Shown one piece after another: positions 1 through 7,606 of a stretch of 8,860 nucleotides of DNA. Made by a program: the position numbers and the translations under genes. The stretch is from Acidobacteriota bacterium (GTDB taxonomy: Bacteria > Acidobacteriota > Blastocatellia > Pyrinomonadales > Pyrinomonadaceae). The stretch spans positions 1 through 8,860 of the forward strand of contig JACCRD010000025.1 of the NCBI GenBank assembly GCA_013813755.1, given 5' to 3'. Every line of letters begins with the position of its first letter. Within the stretch, counting starts at the first letter, position 1. The notes below the pieces were generated by a model that saw nothing but the letters and a program-made list of their open reading frames with translations, was not told the origin of the DNA and did not search any database.

Positions 1-97
1 CGCCGCGACCTCCGCCACCGCCACCGCCGCGACCTCCGCCGCCGCCGCCATATCCGCCACGACCGCCGCCGCCGCCGCGATTTCCGCCACCGCCGCC
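1..97 (-). repeat. GGN-codon low-complexity tract encoding Gly/Arg tail
   Basis: On the minus strand this is a run of GGC, GGT and GGA codons, in blocks of five to seven glycines separated by single CGC or CGT (Arg), one AAT (Asn) and one TAT (Tyr). Use of several synonymous Gly codons suggests selection on the protein rather than pure DNA slippage, although such tracts do vary in length between strains. The tract continues beyond position 1, so the full tail length is unknown. Confidence 0.85.
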
Positions 98-349
98 TTC
101 CTCACGCGGACGAGCTTCGTTGACTACCAGATTGCGTCCGTCAAAGTCCTGAATATTAAATTCTTCGATTGCCGCCTGTCCTTCTTCTGCCGTAGACATT
201 TCGACAAAACCGAAACCGCGTGAGCGTCCCGTGTCGCGGTCTTCAACGACTTTAGCCGATTCAACGGTTCCCGCCTGAGCGAAATGCTCCTGTAAATCCT
301 CACTTGTCACGCCAAAGGACAAGTTTCCAACATATAATTTTGTACTCAT
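1..349 (-). CDS. Glycine-rich RRM RNA-binding protein (3' end cut by window)
   Basis: Single-RRM RNA-binding protein of the small glycine-rich type known from cyanobacteria and other bacteria; these bind single-stranded RNA in the cytoplasm, and several are cold-induced. Seen: translation from the ATG at 349 gives 116 residues without a stop before the window edge. RNP2 is LYVGNL (residues 5-10) and RNP1 is RGFGFVEM (44-51), both intact with their aromatic residues. The RRM ends near residue 80 and is followed by a tail of Gly runs broken by Arg, Asn and Tyr (85-116), like an RGG-type low-complexity tail. The start is fixed by the RRM beginning four residues later. A purine stretch (AAGAGAGAGA) lies about 7 bases upstream, a weak ribosome site. 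It stands 320 bases downstream of mpl on the same strand and is probably transcribed separately. The family call is firm; any cold-shock role is inferred from relatives. Confidence 0.93.
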   Translation of the reverse strand, partial: MSTKLYVGNLSFGVTSEDLQEHFAQAGTVESAKVVEDRDTGRSRGFGFVEMSTAEEGQAAIEEFNIQDFDGRNLVVNEARPREEGGGGGNRGGGGGRGGYGGGGGGRGGGGGGGRG

Positions 350-669
350 TTTTTCTATCTCTCTCTTTTATTAAGTGAAGCAGAGGCAGGCTGAAATTTT
401 GTAGGGGAAAAATCGTTTGAGGTGCTTCTTCTATCTTATTAGCGACGCGCCCGACTTTTTACAATACCTTAAAAACGAACCTGCTTCTAAAAAATTAATT
501 AATCTCTCGAACCGAACCAAAGCCGTTGCTTATCTTATACGGGCGCATCTACCAGAGATACCTGAGAGTAAAAACAGAAACAGTGTGCATTTTTTTTATA
601 ATTTAGGCAAGTAAAAAATTAGGCTGAAACAAAAATAAAAAAGCAAAAATATAAAGTTGCAAGTTTTTC
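350..669 (-). promoter_or_regulatory. AT-rich non-coding region: mpl 3' flank and leader/promoter of the RRM gene
   Basis: A 320-base stretch without a convincing gene. It must contain the promoter of the RRM gene unless that is read through from mpl. The best promoter-like pair I can find on the minus strand is TTGTAA (459-464), 17 bases, TAATAA (436-441), which would give an untranslated leader of roughly 80 bases; the match is mediocre. Another -10-like box, TATAAG (534-539), lacks a good -35. A 9-base word, AGGCTGAAA on the plus strand, occurs at 388-396 and 621-629. No strong GC-rich terminator follows mpl; only a 4-bp GCAA/TTGC stem followed by a T-rich run (about 635-660 read on the minus strand) is present. 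Long leaders are common for cold-inducible RNA-binding protein genes, but no defined motif is visible here. Confidence 0.35.
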
Positions 670-2079
670 TTACTTTTCTCGCAAAACATTTAACATTTTA
701 TCGTGGATTCCGCCGAAACCGCCGTTTGACATAAACGCCACCACGTCGTCTTCCCTCAATTCCGTTGTTAAATGCTCGACTATCGAATCAGCGTCGGGGA
801 AACTATAAGACGGCTTACCCTGCAACCCAATGTCTCTGACAAGTTCCTGCGCGTCGAGAACTTTGCCGAGTTCGCTGGCTTTTGAAGTATTGTAAACTCC
901 GGCAATGATAACGTAATCGGCGTAGTTAAAGGCTTTTGTGTAAGGCTTTTGAAAAACCGCGAGACGTGACGACCAGGAGCGCGGCTCAAATACCGCAATC
1001 AGGCGCTTCCCCAAATATTTTTGTTTTAAGGCTTTAAGGGTTTCTTCGACGGCAGTTGGATGATGCGCGAAATCATCGATGACGGTAACGCCGCGCTCGA
1101 CGCCGCGTACTTCCACGCGTCGTTTAACGCTTTTGAAGGTTCGAAATGCTTCGTTTATTTTTTCTTTTGGAATTCCCCAGGCATTTGCCGCGATAATCAC
1201 CGCCAGACAATTTCGGACGTTAAATTCACCGATCAGAGCGGTTTCAAATTCACCCCAGCTGTGTCCGTCCTTAAAAACCGTAAAACGCGTTGTTTCGCCA
1301 GAAAAATCAATATAGCGCGCCTGCCATTTGGCATCTTCAGAAGTGCCGAAAGTTTCGACGTTGGTAAAAATTTTCCCCTTCATTTCCTCTAGAACTTCGC
1401 GCACGACCGGGCTGTCAATGCCGACAATCAAATGACCATTGCCCGGCACCAGATTCATCAAGCGCGAAAATTCAAACTTGATATCGTCTAAATTATCGTA
1501 AATATCAGCATGATCGAATTCGATGTTGTTAACGATGGCAATTTCCGGCAGGTAATGCATAAACTTCGGCTTTTTATCAAAATAAGCAGTGTCGTATTCA
1601 TCCCCTTCAATCACAAAATATTTGCTGTCCGTTACCCGGAAACTCGCGCCGAAATTCTGTACAATCCCGCCGACCAGAAATGAAGGATTGAGTCCGCCAA
1701 CCTCCGCAATCCAGGTTGCAATACTCGTTGTCGTTGTTTTCCCGTGCGTTCCCGCAACCACAAGGCTACGCCGCCCGCGAATAAACTCTTCTTTGACAGT
1801 CTCCGCCTGCGAACAATATTGAAGTTTGCGATTGAGAACTTCTTCGAGTTCCGGATTTCCACGCGAAATCGTGTTGCCGACGATTGTCAAATCCGCTCCC
1901 GTATCGGCATTTTCCGCCTTATAACCATTGATGATTTCAATCCCGAGTTCTTCAAGCTGGGTTGACATCGGCGGGTAAACATTTTGATCCGAACCGGTAA
2001 CCTTATGTCCGCGCGCCTGCAGCATTCCCGCTAAGGACGCCATCGCCGTTCCGCAAATTCCGATTAAGTGATAGTGCAT
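670..2079 (-). CDS. mpl: UDP-N-acetylmuramate:L-alanyl-gamma-D-glutamyl-meso-diaminopimelate ligase (Mpl)
   Basis: Murein-recycling ligase of the Mur family. It uses ATP in the cytoplasm to join recovered tripeptide L-Ala-gamma-D-Glu-meso-Dap to UDP-MurNAc, bypassing MurC, MurD and MurE. Seen in the 469-residue protein: N-terminal nucleotide-sugar domain beginning HLIGICGTAMASLAG (4-18); NVYPPMS (33-39); P-loop GTHGKTTTT (110-118); EGDEYD (158-163); NNIEFDHADIY (184-194); GEFNVRN (284-290); DDFAHHPTAV (335-344); EPRSWSSR (365-372); and near the C terminus SNGGFGGIHDKM (451-462). EGDEYD, EPRS and SNGGFGGIH separate Mpl from MurC. Length fits the family (E. coli about 457). The ATG at 2079 is chosen because the fold starts at once there; a longer open frame to 2205 only overlaps the upstream aminotransferase gene. 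No clear Shine-Dalgarno is seen. It follows the aminotransferase by 22 bases, so the two are likely co-transcribed. Its presence implies Dap-type peptidoglycan. Confidence 0.95.
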   Translation of the reverse strand: MHYHLIGICGTAMASLAGMLQARGHKVTGSDQNVYPPMSTQLEELGIEIINGYKAENADTGADLTIVGNTISRGNPELEEVLNRKLQYCSQAETVKEEFIRGRRSLVVAGTHGKTTTTSIATWIAEVGGLNPSFLVGGIVQNFGASFRVTDSKYFVIEGDEYDTAYFDKKPKFMHYLPEIAIVNNIEFDHADIYDNLDDIKFEFSRLMNLVPGNGHLIVGIDSPVVREVLEEMKGKIFTNVETFGTSEDAKWQARYIDFSGETTRFTVFKDGHSWGEFETALIGEFNVRNCLAVIIAANAWGIPKEKINEAFRTFKSVKRRVEVRGVERGVTVIDDFAHHPTAVEETLKALKQKYLGKRLIAVFEPRSWSSRLAVFQKPYTKAFNYADYVIIAGVYNTSKASELGKVLDAQELVRDIGLQGKPSYSFPDADSIVEHLTTELREDDVVAFMSNGGFGGIHDKMLNVLREK

Positions 2080-2101
2080 ACAAAGAAAATGCTTGCTTCT
2101 A

Positions 2102-3262
2102 TTACCGTAAAGCCGTTTGGAATTTTTCCATCGCGCCTTCGAGAACTGAATCTTCACGCGCGACGCAGATTCGCATAAAGCTGTCCCAATTATCCGTATC
2201 GGCAAACGCGCTGCCCGGAACGCCCGCCACGCCGGCGCGTTCCATCAGCATTTCGTTAAATTTCAGCGCGTCGTCGAATTGTTCGGGAATGCGCGTCCAG
2301 AGATAAAAAGCCGAGCCGGAATTATAAATATCAAAACCGAGCGCGGTTAATCCTTCGGCAAAGAACCTACGTTTCGCGTCAAATTTGTCGCGCAGCCGGT
2401 CGTAGTAATTTTCGTCACTCATCAAAACTTTTGCCAGCGCCGCTTGCAGAGGCGTCGCCGGACAAACATAAACGACATTCGCCACGTTGTTGACCGGCGC
2501 GATGAGTTCGCCTTTGCCGTATGCGTAACCGAGCCGCCAGCCGGAAATGTTCCAGGATTTCGAAAACGAATTAACGGTAATTGTGCGTTCCCACATTCCG
2601 GGCAGTGTGGCGATTGGAATATGTGGATTTTCGCCCGTCACGTAATGCTCGTAAACTTCATCGGAGACGCACATTAAATCAAGTTCCCGGCAAACTTCCG
2701 CAACCGCTTCAAGTTCGGTTTGCGTCATCACCTTGCCCGAAGGATTGGCGGGCGTACAGACAATAATCGCTTTGAGCGGAAACTCCTGGCGGTCTTTTAA
2801 CTCTTTACATTTGCTGAGCAGATTGTCTTTTTCAAAAGTCAGTTTTGCGTCAAGCTCGAAAGTTTCAGTTTTGCTTCCGAATTCTTCGAGGATGCGGCGG
2901 TGATACGGATAATACGGCTCAAAAACAAGCGCTGAATTACCGCGCAGATAACTTTGCGCGATTCCGATCAGCGCGCCCGTGCCGCCGTTGGTAATCATTA
3001 GTTCGAGCGGTTTCGCGTCCAAGTCAACTTCGATGCCGTTGTATCTTTTAATCTTTTCGGCGACGGCTTTTCTCAAATTAGCGTCGCCTTCCGAACCGCC
3101 GTAATGATTTTGGCTGGCGTTGATAATTTCGAACGCTTCCCGGGCTAATTGCGGGTCAATGGGAAGTTCCGACTGACCCTGCACAAGATTTCCTGCGGGT
3201 GGGACAAGGCGCGTGATGGCGCGAATATCGGGTTTTACTTTTTGGGCTGTTTGTTCTTTCAT
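2102..3262 (-). CDS. PLP-dependent class I/II aminotransferase (aspartate aminotransferase-like fold)
   Basis: Fold-type I PLP aminotransferase, 386 residues, full length, cytosolic. Motifs in order: NHYGGSEGD (52-60), equivalent to the usual Y-x-x-x-x-G substrate region; phosphate-binding loop TNGGTGAL (91-98); stacking aromatic region EPYYPY (115-120); NPSG (173-176) with Asn173; DEVY (201-204) with Asp201 for the pyridine nitrogen and Tyr204 for the PLP hydroxyl; SFSKSW (232-237) with Schiff-base Lys235; GWRLGY (241-246) with Arg243; VPGSAF (348-353); and Arg364, the expected alpha-carboxylate binder. All catalytic residues are present, so it should be active. The amino donor cannot be told from motifs; aspartate, aromatic or other amino acids are all possible. 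The ATG at 3262 is the only sensible start and has no Shine-Dalgarno. It is first in an apparent two-gene unit with mpl and is divergent from the P450. Confidence 0.9.
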   Translation of the reverse strand: MKEQTAQKVKPDIRAITRLVPPAGNLVQGQSELPIDPQLAREAFEIINASQNHYGGSEGDANLRKAVAEKIKRYNGIEVDLDAKPLELMITNGGTGALIGIAQSYLRGNSALVFEPYYPYHRRILEEFGSKTETFELDAKLTFEKDNLLSKCKELKDRQEFPLKAIIVCTPANPSGKVMTQTELEAVAEVCRELDLMCVSDEVYEHYVTGENPHIPIATLPGMWERTITVNSFSKSWNISGWRLGYAYGKGELIAPVNNVANVVYVCPATPLQAALAKVLMSDENYYDRLRDKFDAKRRFFAEGLTALGFDIYNSGSAFYLWTRIPEQFDDALKFNEMLMERAGVAGVPGSAFADTDNWDSFMRICVAREDSVLEGAMEKFQTALR

Positions 3263-3336
3263 AATGATTTATAAAAATAGCAGTTTTTGATTAAAATTTC
3301 TAAACATCCGATTAACTTTCTGTTAAAATCCGTTTG
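3263..3336. promoter_or_regulatory. Divergent promoter region between aminotransferase and P450
   Basis: 74-base AT-rich spacer serving both strands. Toward the P450 there is a -10-like TTAAAAT (3323-3329) ending 7 bases before its ATG. Toward the aminotransferase there is a TG-N-TATTTT extended -10-like box (3274-3282, minus) and a TATAAA (3268-3273, minus) within 5 to 11 bases of its ATG. Neither has a convincing -35 element, and neither gene has a Shine-Dalgarno. An inverted repeat TTAAC-N5-GTTAA (3312-3326) overlaps the P450 -10-like box and could be an operator, but short AT-rich palindromes are common by chance in such spacers. Confidence 0.4.
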
Positions 3337-4692
3337 ATGAAACCCGCGCCGCAAAACAGACAGCCGCCAACCGTTAAGCCTGGAATTTTTGGCGGGCATT
3401 TTTTGCAGTTTCGGCGCGACTCGATCGGTTTTCTTACAAAACTTTCAAAACTCGGCGACGTGACAACTTTCAGAATAGGCAGTCAAAAAGCTTTCTTCTT
3501 AAATCATCCGGAACTGGTCAGGGATTTGCTCGTCGTCAACGCTCACAAATTCGTCAAAGGTCGCGCTTTGCAGAGGGCTAAATCTTTGCTCGGGGAAGGT
3601 TTGTTGACGAGCGAAGGCGACGCGCATTTGCGGCAGCGCCGGATGATTCAACCGGCGTTTCACCGTGAAAAAATAAAATCTTACACCGAAACGATGACCG
3701 GATATGCCGCGCAGATGGCAAATGAATGGAAAGATGGAGAGGTGCGTGATGTTGACCGGGAAATGATGCATCTGACTTTGCAAATCGTCGGCAAAACGCT
3801 GTTTAGCGCGAATGTGGAGGACGATGCAGATGAAGTCGGCGGGGCGATGACAACGCTGATTGAGATGTTTAATTATTTGCTTTTGCCGTTTTCGGAAATA
3901 TTAGAAAAGCTGCCAATTCCGCAGGCACGCCGTTTTAACCGCGCCAAGGAAACGCTCGATGCGGTGATTTACGGAATTATCAACGAGCGCCGCGCGTTGG
4001 GTGAAGATAAAGGCGATCTGCTTTCGATGCTTCTTAACGCTCAGGACGAAGAAAGCGGCGCGGCGATGAGCGATAAACAAGTGCGCGACGAATGTCTGAC
4101 GCTTTTTGTTGCCGGACACGAAACAACTGCCAACGCTTTAACTTTTACTTTTTATCTGCTCTCGCAAAACCCGGAAAAAGAATCGAAATTGCACGAGGAA
4201 TTAGACCGCGTTCTGCCAAATGGAAAACTGCCATCAATTGAGGATTTGCCGAATTTGAAATATACCGAAAGCGTTTTAGCCGAATCAATGCGGCTTTTTC
4301 CGCCGGCTTGGGCTTTAGGGCGGCTCGCCGTTGAAGACCACGAATTTAACGGTTATGAAATTCCGAAAGGCGCACTCATTTTGCTCAGTACGTACATTTT
4401 ACAGCGCGACGAACGCTTCTGGACGGACGCGGAAAAATTTCAGCCCGAACGCTTTCTCCGCGAAAACGCGATCAAAGAAGCGGGACAAAAGTTTGTTTAT
4501 TTTCCGTTCGGCGGCGGCGTCCGGCGCTGCGTCGGCGAGCAATTTGCCTGGGCGGAAGGAATTCTTCTACTCGCCACGCTTGCCCGAAAATGGAAACTCA
4601 CCTTATCGCCCGAACAAAAAATCAGGCTTAGTCCGTTGATGACTTTGCGACCGAAATTTGGGATGAAAATGCAGATTGAAGCGCGAACATAA
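3337..4692 (+). CDS. Cytochrome P450 monooxygenase (soluble)
   Basis: Haem-thiolate monooxygenase of 451 residues with no N-terminal membrane anchor, so cytosolic. Seen: C-helix region GDAHLRQRRMIQPAFH (94-109), with His97 where many P450s have Trp in WxxxR and with Arg101; I-helix oxygen-activation motif AGHETT (259-264) with the Glu262/Thr263 pair; ExxR in K helix, Glu316 to Arg319; FQPERF (368-373); haem-binding loop FPFGGGVRRCVG (389-400) with Cys398 as iron ligand. All hallmarks are intact. The overall style (AGHETT, PERF, FGGGVRRC) is of the CYP4/CYP102-like branch, whose members often hydroxylate fatty acids, but the substrate cannot be assigned. No ferredoxin, reductase or fused reductase domain lies nearby, so redox partners must come from elsewhere. 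ATG 3337 is preferred over the TTG codon just before it. It stands alone on the plus strand, divergent from the aminotransferase and convergent with the kinase. Confidence 0.95.
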   Translation: MKPAPQNRQPPTVKPGIFGGHFLQFRRDSIGFLTKLSKLGDVTTFRIGSQKAFFLNHPELVRDLLVVNAHKFVKGRALQRAKSLLGEGLLTSEGDAHLRQRRMIQPAFHREKIKSYTETMTGYAAQMANEWKDGEVRDVDREMMHLTLQIVGKTLFSANVEDDADEVGGAMTTLIEMFNYLLLPFSEILEKLPIPQARRFNRAKETLDAVIYGIINERRALGEDKGDLLSMLLNAQDEESGAAMSDKQVRDECLTLFVAGHETTANALTFTFYLLSQNPEKESKLHEELDRVLPNGKLPSIEDLPNLKYTESVLAESMRLFPPAWALGRLAVEDHEFNGYEIPKGALILLSTYILQRDERFWTDAEKFQPERFLRENAIKEAGQKFVYFPFGGGVRRCVGEQFAWAEGILLLATLARKWKLTLSPEQKIRLSPLMTLRPKFGMKMQIEART

Positions 4693-4695
4693 ATT

Positions 4696-4722
4696 TAATT
4701 TGTAAGTTGCCAATCCAAATTA
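4696..4722. terminator. Possible weak bidirectional hairpin between convergent genes
   Basis: Only 27 bases separate the P450 and kinase stop codons. They contain TAATTTG (4696-4702) and its exact complement CAAATTA (4716-4722), a 7-bp AT-rich stem with a 13-base loop that overlaps the kinase stop codon. The stem is thermodynamically weak and lacks a clean T tract on either strand, so termination here is only a possibility. Confidence 0.2.
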
Positions 4723-7479
4723 TTTAATCTCTTCGATTTCCAATCGCCCGGTTAAACTTGCGATAACGGTAGCAAGTTCATCCGGTTCGACCGGTTTGGC
4801 GACGTGGTTTTGATAGCCGCTGGTGAGCGCGCGCACTCGGTCTTGAGCGCGCGTGAAAGCGGTTAATGCAATCGCCGGAATATTTTTGTGATGTTCATTT
4901 AAGAGATTTCGAACTTTGCGAATCAAAGTGTAACCATCCTCGCCCGGCATCCCGATGTCTGATATCAGCACGTCGGGATTTTTATCTTCAATCGCCGTTA
5001 AAGCGTTTTCAGCCGAATCAGCTGTCTCTACCGTAGCGCCATAAAAGGCGAGCGACTGCACCAGCAATTGGCGCGTATCTTCTTCGTCGTCAACTACTAA
5101 AATGAGCAAACCGTCAAGACTCAAACTCAGTTTCGTTTCTAAAACGCCCGCTTTGTTCAATTCCTGAATCATACTTTCTTCTTGCTCTCGCGGCGGAGCG
5201 ACCAGCGGAAGTTTAACGGTGAATGTCGAGCCTTGATTTTCGCCTTCGCTGCGAGCGGAAACCGTGCCGCCGTGCATCTCGGTAATATGTCGCACAATCG
5301 CCAAACCGAGTCCGAGTCCGCCGAATTTTCTGATGCTCGACGCATCCGCCTGACGAAAACGGTCGAAAACGTGCGGCAGAAATTCTTCTTTAATTCCGAC
5401 GCCCGAATCTTTGACGCGGATTTTGACAAAATCATCCGCGCGCTCAATCTCCAAAACGACTTCGCCTTCATTTGGCGTAAATTTGATGGCGTTTGAAAGC
5501 AGATTCCAGATGACTTGTTGCAGACGGTTCGGATCGCCGGAAATATGTGAAACATCGGCGTCTTCCTTTATTTCAAGTTTGATGCCTTTGGCTTCCGCCG
5601 CCGGTCGGACGGTTTCAAGCGCTGATTCGACGATGTTAATCGGTTTAACAGTCATTACTTCCAGGCGTAGTTTGCCGGAAATGATTCGCGAAACATCGAG
5701 CAGATCTTCAATCAGGCGATTTTGCGCTTCAGAGTTGCGAACGATTGTGGTAACGGCTTTTTTGGATGTTGTTTCGTCAAGAGTGCCTTTTTCAAGAAGG
5801 CGCGCCCAGCCTAAAATCGAATTGAGCGGGGCGCGGAGTTCGTGCGAAACGGTTGCCAGAAATTCATCGCGCATCCGGTTGGCAATCTCCGCTTCTTTGC
5901 GCGCGGCTTGCTCGCGCTTAAGCAATTCTTCACGTTCGCGTTCAGATTCGCGGCGGCTGGTAATATCGCGTGCCGTCGAGATCAGACGGCGCGGCTTGCC
6001 TTTCGAGTCAAAAACCGGTGCGACCGAAATGTCCCACCATTTCAAATTACCTTTTGACGTTTCACAAAAACCTTCAAAATGCGCGGTTTTTCCTTTAATG
6101 GCAGTTTGCACGGCTTGATAAGCCAATTCTTTCTCATCGCCCTTCCAATATTCAATCCACGGTTTTCCTTCAAAACTTTCTGAATCTTCAATTTCCATCA
6201 GCGAAAGACCGTTTGTATTCATCGAGTGAAATGTTCCGTCAAGTTCCAGAACATTGATACAGTCGGGACTGTTTTCAAAAATGCTGCGGTTAAATTCTTC
6301 ACTGTTTTTTAATTTTATTTCAGCTTTTTTGCGGTTGGTGATATCGGTATGCGAAACAACCGCGCCGCCCGCCTCGCGCATCGCGTTGACCTGCATTATA
6401 AACCAGTGGTCTTCGTGCGGCGCGTGACACGGATATTCAAACGAAAATCCTATTTTCTCGCCGTCTAACACGGCTTGTAAATTTTCCCTGACAAACGCCG
6501 CGCCCTCATCCGCACCGCTCGCTTCCCCACAAATTTTTAGATAGTTTTGTCCGACGCTTGAAGTCAAAAGTTTCTCATCCGTGCCATTTATGCGGGCGAA
6601 ATTCTGCCACGCCTCATTAACCTCAACAATGTTTCCGTCTTTATCGACGACTGCAATCTGCGCGGGAAGTGAATCGAGAATGGCGCGGGCGAAATTTTCG
6701 CTTTGACGGAGCGTATTTTCATTTTGTTCGCGCTGCCTGATTTGCACTTCCAACTCATCTTTTTTGTTTGACAATTCGTGCGTTCTTTTCTCGACCCGCG
6801 TCTCCAATTCTTTGTTCGTATCGCGCAGCTCATTTTCTACTTCGCGGCGTTTTCCGGTTTCACGAAAGATGGCAAAGTTCGCCAGCCCGAGCAATAAAAT
6901 GCCGACGATGCTTCCCAAAAAAAGCATCTGCGAAGCGCCGCTGACGCTTCTGTCCAAATTAGCTTCCCGTGTAATTAAAAGATTTTTTTCAATGTCTTTC
7001 ATTTCACCGACCAGACGGCGAATTTCATCCATCAAATTCTTTCCCTGATTGGAACTTATCTTCTCGACGGCTTGCGAAAAACCTTGTGAGCGGCGGATTT
7101 CAATTGTTCGGTTGATAAAATCCAGCTTTTCCCCGGCGAGTTTTTCCAGTTTTTTTGAATTTTCTGTTTGGAGGGGATTGTCCGCGACCAGCGTTTTTAA
7201 TTTTTTTATACTTTCATTAAATGTCGGTGCTGTTTGTTGGTAAGGTTCCAAAAAGGATTCGTCGTCGGTCAGAACAAATCCGCGTTCGCTCGTTTCAGCA
7301 TCGGTAATCGAATGCAAAGTTTCATCCAATTCGAGCAGAACTTCCCGCGTGTGCTGTTCCCATCTAATAGCTTCATTAAGGGATTTCGTGCTGCGATAAG
7401 CAAAAAATCCGATTCCGAGAAGAATCAGCAAAGCCAAAATAAAAGCGAATTTAATTTGTCTTTCGAGAATTATTTTCAT
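4720..7479 (-). CDS. Hybrid sensor histidine kinase (CHASE3, two PAS, HisKA, HATPase, receiver)
   Basis: Inner-membrane sensor kinase of 919 residues. Order: TM1 (about 11-28); extracytoplasmic CHASE3 domain (about 30-180) with its ET..RGFVLT...FLEPY signature (62-80); TM2 (about 184-205); a charged coiled coil (206-258); PAS1 (260-383); PAS2 (393-510); a second coiled coil (511-535); HisKA with SHELR and phospho-acceptor His546; ATPase with N-box Asn659/Asn663, G1 DSGVGI (691-696) and G2 GGLGLGL (720-726); C-terminal receiver (about 791-908) with acidic pair Asp797/Asp798, phospho-acceptor Asp841, Thr873 and Lys895. All catalytic residues are intact, so both autophosphorylation and phosphotransfer to the attached receiver are expected. 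No output-domain regulator or phosphotransferase gene is adjacent, so it is an orphan hybrid kinase, and the signal is unknown. It is divergent from the desaturase gene and convergent with the P450. The ATG at 7479 places TM1 at the expected distance; no clear Shine-Dalgarno is present. Confidence 0.95.
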   Translation of the reverse strand: MKIILERQIKFAFILALLILLGIGFFAYRSTKSLNEAIRWEQHTREVLLELDETLHSITDAETSERGFVLTDDESFLEPYQQTAPTFNESIKKLKTLVADNPLQTENSKKLEKLAGEKLDFINRTIEIRRSQGFSQAVEKISSNQGKNLMDEIRRLVGEMKDIEKNLLITREANLDRSVSGASQMLFLGSIVGILLLGLANFAIFRETGKRREVENELRDTNKELETRVEKRTHELSNKKDELEVQIRQREQNENTLRQSENFARAILDSLPAQIAVVDKDGNIVEVNEAWQNFARINGTDEKLLTSSVGQNYLKICGEASGADEGAAFVRENLQAVLDGEKIGFSFEYPCHAPHEDHWFIMQVNAMREAGGAVVSHTDITNRKKAEIKLKNSEEFNRSIFENSPDCINVLELDGTFHSMNTNGLSLMEIEDSESFEGKPWIEYWKGDEKELAYQAVQTAIKGKTAHFEGFCETSKGNLKWWDISVAPVFDSKGKPRRLISTARDITSRRESEREREELLKREQAARKEAEIANRMRDEFLATVSHELRAPLNSILGWARLLEKGTLDETTSKKAVTTIVRNSEAQNRLIEDLLDVSRIISGKLRLEVMTVKPINIVESALETVRPAAEAKGIKLEIKEDADVSHISGDPNRLQQVIWNLLSNAIKFTPNEGEVVLEIERADDFVKIRVKDSGVGIKEEFLPHVFDRFRQADASSIRKFGGLGLGLAIVRHITEMHGGTVSARSEGENQGSTFTVKLPLVAPPREQEESMIQELNKAGVLETKLSLSLDGLLILVVDDEEDTRQLLVQSLAFYGATVETADSAENALTAIEDKNPDVLISDIGMPGEDGYTLIRKVRNLLNEHHKNIPAIALTAFTRAQDRVRALTSGYQNHVAKPVEPDELATVIASLTGRLEIEEIK

Positions 7480-7492
7480 AGATTTTTTTCAG

Positions 7493-7521
7493 ACTTTACT
7501 GAATTAGATTTGAACTGGCAA
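7493..7521 (-). promoter_or_regulatory. Sigma70-type promoter for the hybrid kinase gene
   Basis: On the minus strand TTGCCA (7516-7521) is followed after exactly 17 bases by TAAAGT (7493-7498). Both hexamers are close to the housekeeping consensus and the spacing is ideal. Transcription would start about 6 to 8 bases before the ATG at 7479, giving an extremely short leader without a ribosome-binding site. This is the best-looking promoter in the window; it is a pattern match only. Confidence 0.5.
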
Positions 7522-7585
7522 TACTAATTTTGTAATCGTATAAAAGAGTAAAAAATTGGTTCGATGGAAAAACACTCAAGGTTGT

Positions 7586-7606
7586 CAAAATTTTATTCCA
7601 ATTTTG
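7586..7606. promoter_or_regulatory. Perfect inverted repeat upstream of the desaturase gene (candidate operator)
   Basis: CAAAATT (7586-7592), 7-base spacer, AATTTTG (7600-7606): perfect 7-bp arms with a dyad centre at 7596, lying 78 bases before the desaturase start. The size and symmetry suit a dimeric repressor of the TetR or MarR size class. No T tract follows, so it does not look like a terminator. A second, looser dyad, TTGAT-N12-ATCAA, follows at 7608-7629. No regulator gene is adjacent. AT-rich sequence makes chance dyads more likely, hence moderate confidence. Confidence 0.35.

Noticed and set aside
1..104. Regular CGCC-type repeat resembling a short tandem array or CRISPR
   Set aside because: No repeat-spacer structure; it is simply Gly/Arg codons in frame with the RRM protein.
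541..575. Short resemblance to a TPP (thiamine) riboswitch: GGGCGC followed by CTGAGA on the plus strand
   Set aside because: The second conserved half of the element is missing and no thiamine gene follows on that strand.
417..614. 65-codon plus-strand open frame with a TTG start in the region upstream of the RRM gene
   Set aside because: A GGGG run precedes it at a workable distance, but the product resembles no family I know, the start is non-ATG, the DNA is low-complexity AT-rich, and it lies antisense to the likely RRM promoter. Left out as a gene.
1060..1392. Plus-strand open frames opposite mpl
   Set aside because: Antisense shadows covering conserved Mpl motifs, with no recognisable domain.
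2080..2205. Upstream extension of mpl by 42 residues to an earlier ATG
   Set aside because: The extension overlaps the aminotransferase 3' end in another frame and has no Mur-family similarity; Mpl proteins begin at the HLIGICGT strand directly after the ATG at 2079.
5411..6118. 235-codon plus-strand open frame inside the hybrid kinase gene
   Set aside because: Antisense shadow of a well-supported gene: Ser/Arg-rich, no domain pattern, and lies over conserved HisKA and PAS coding sequence.
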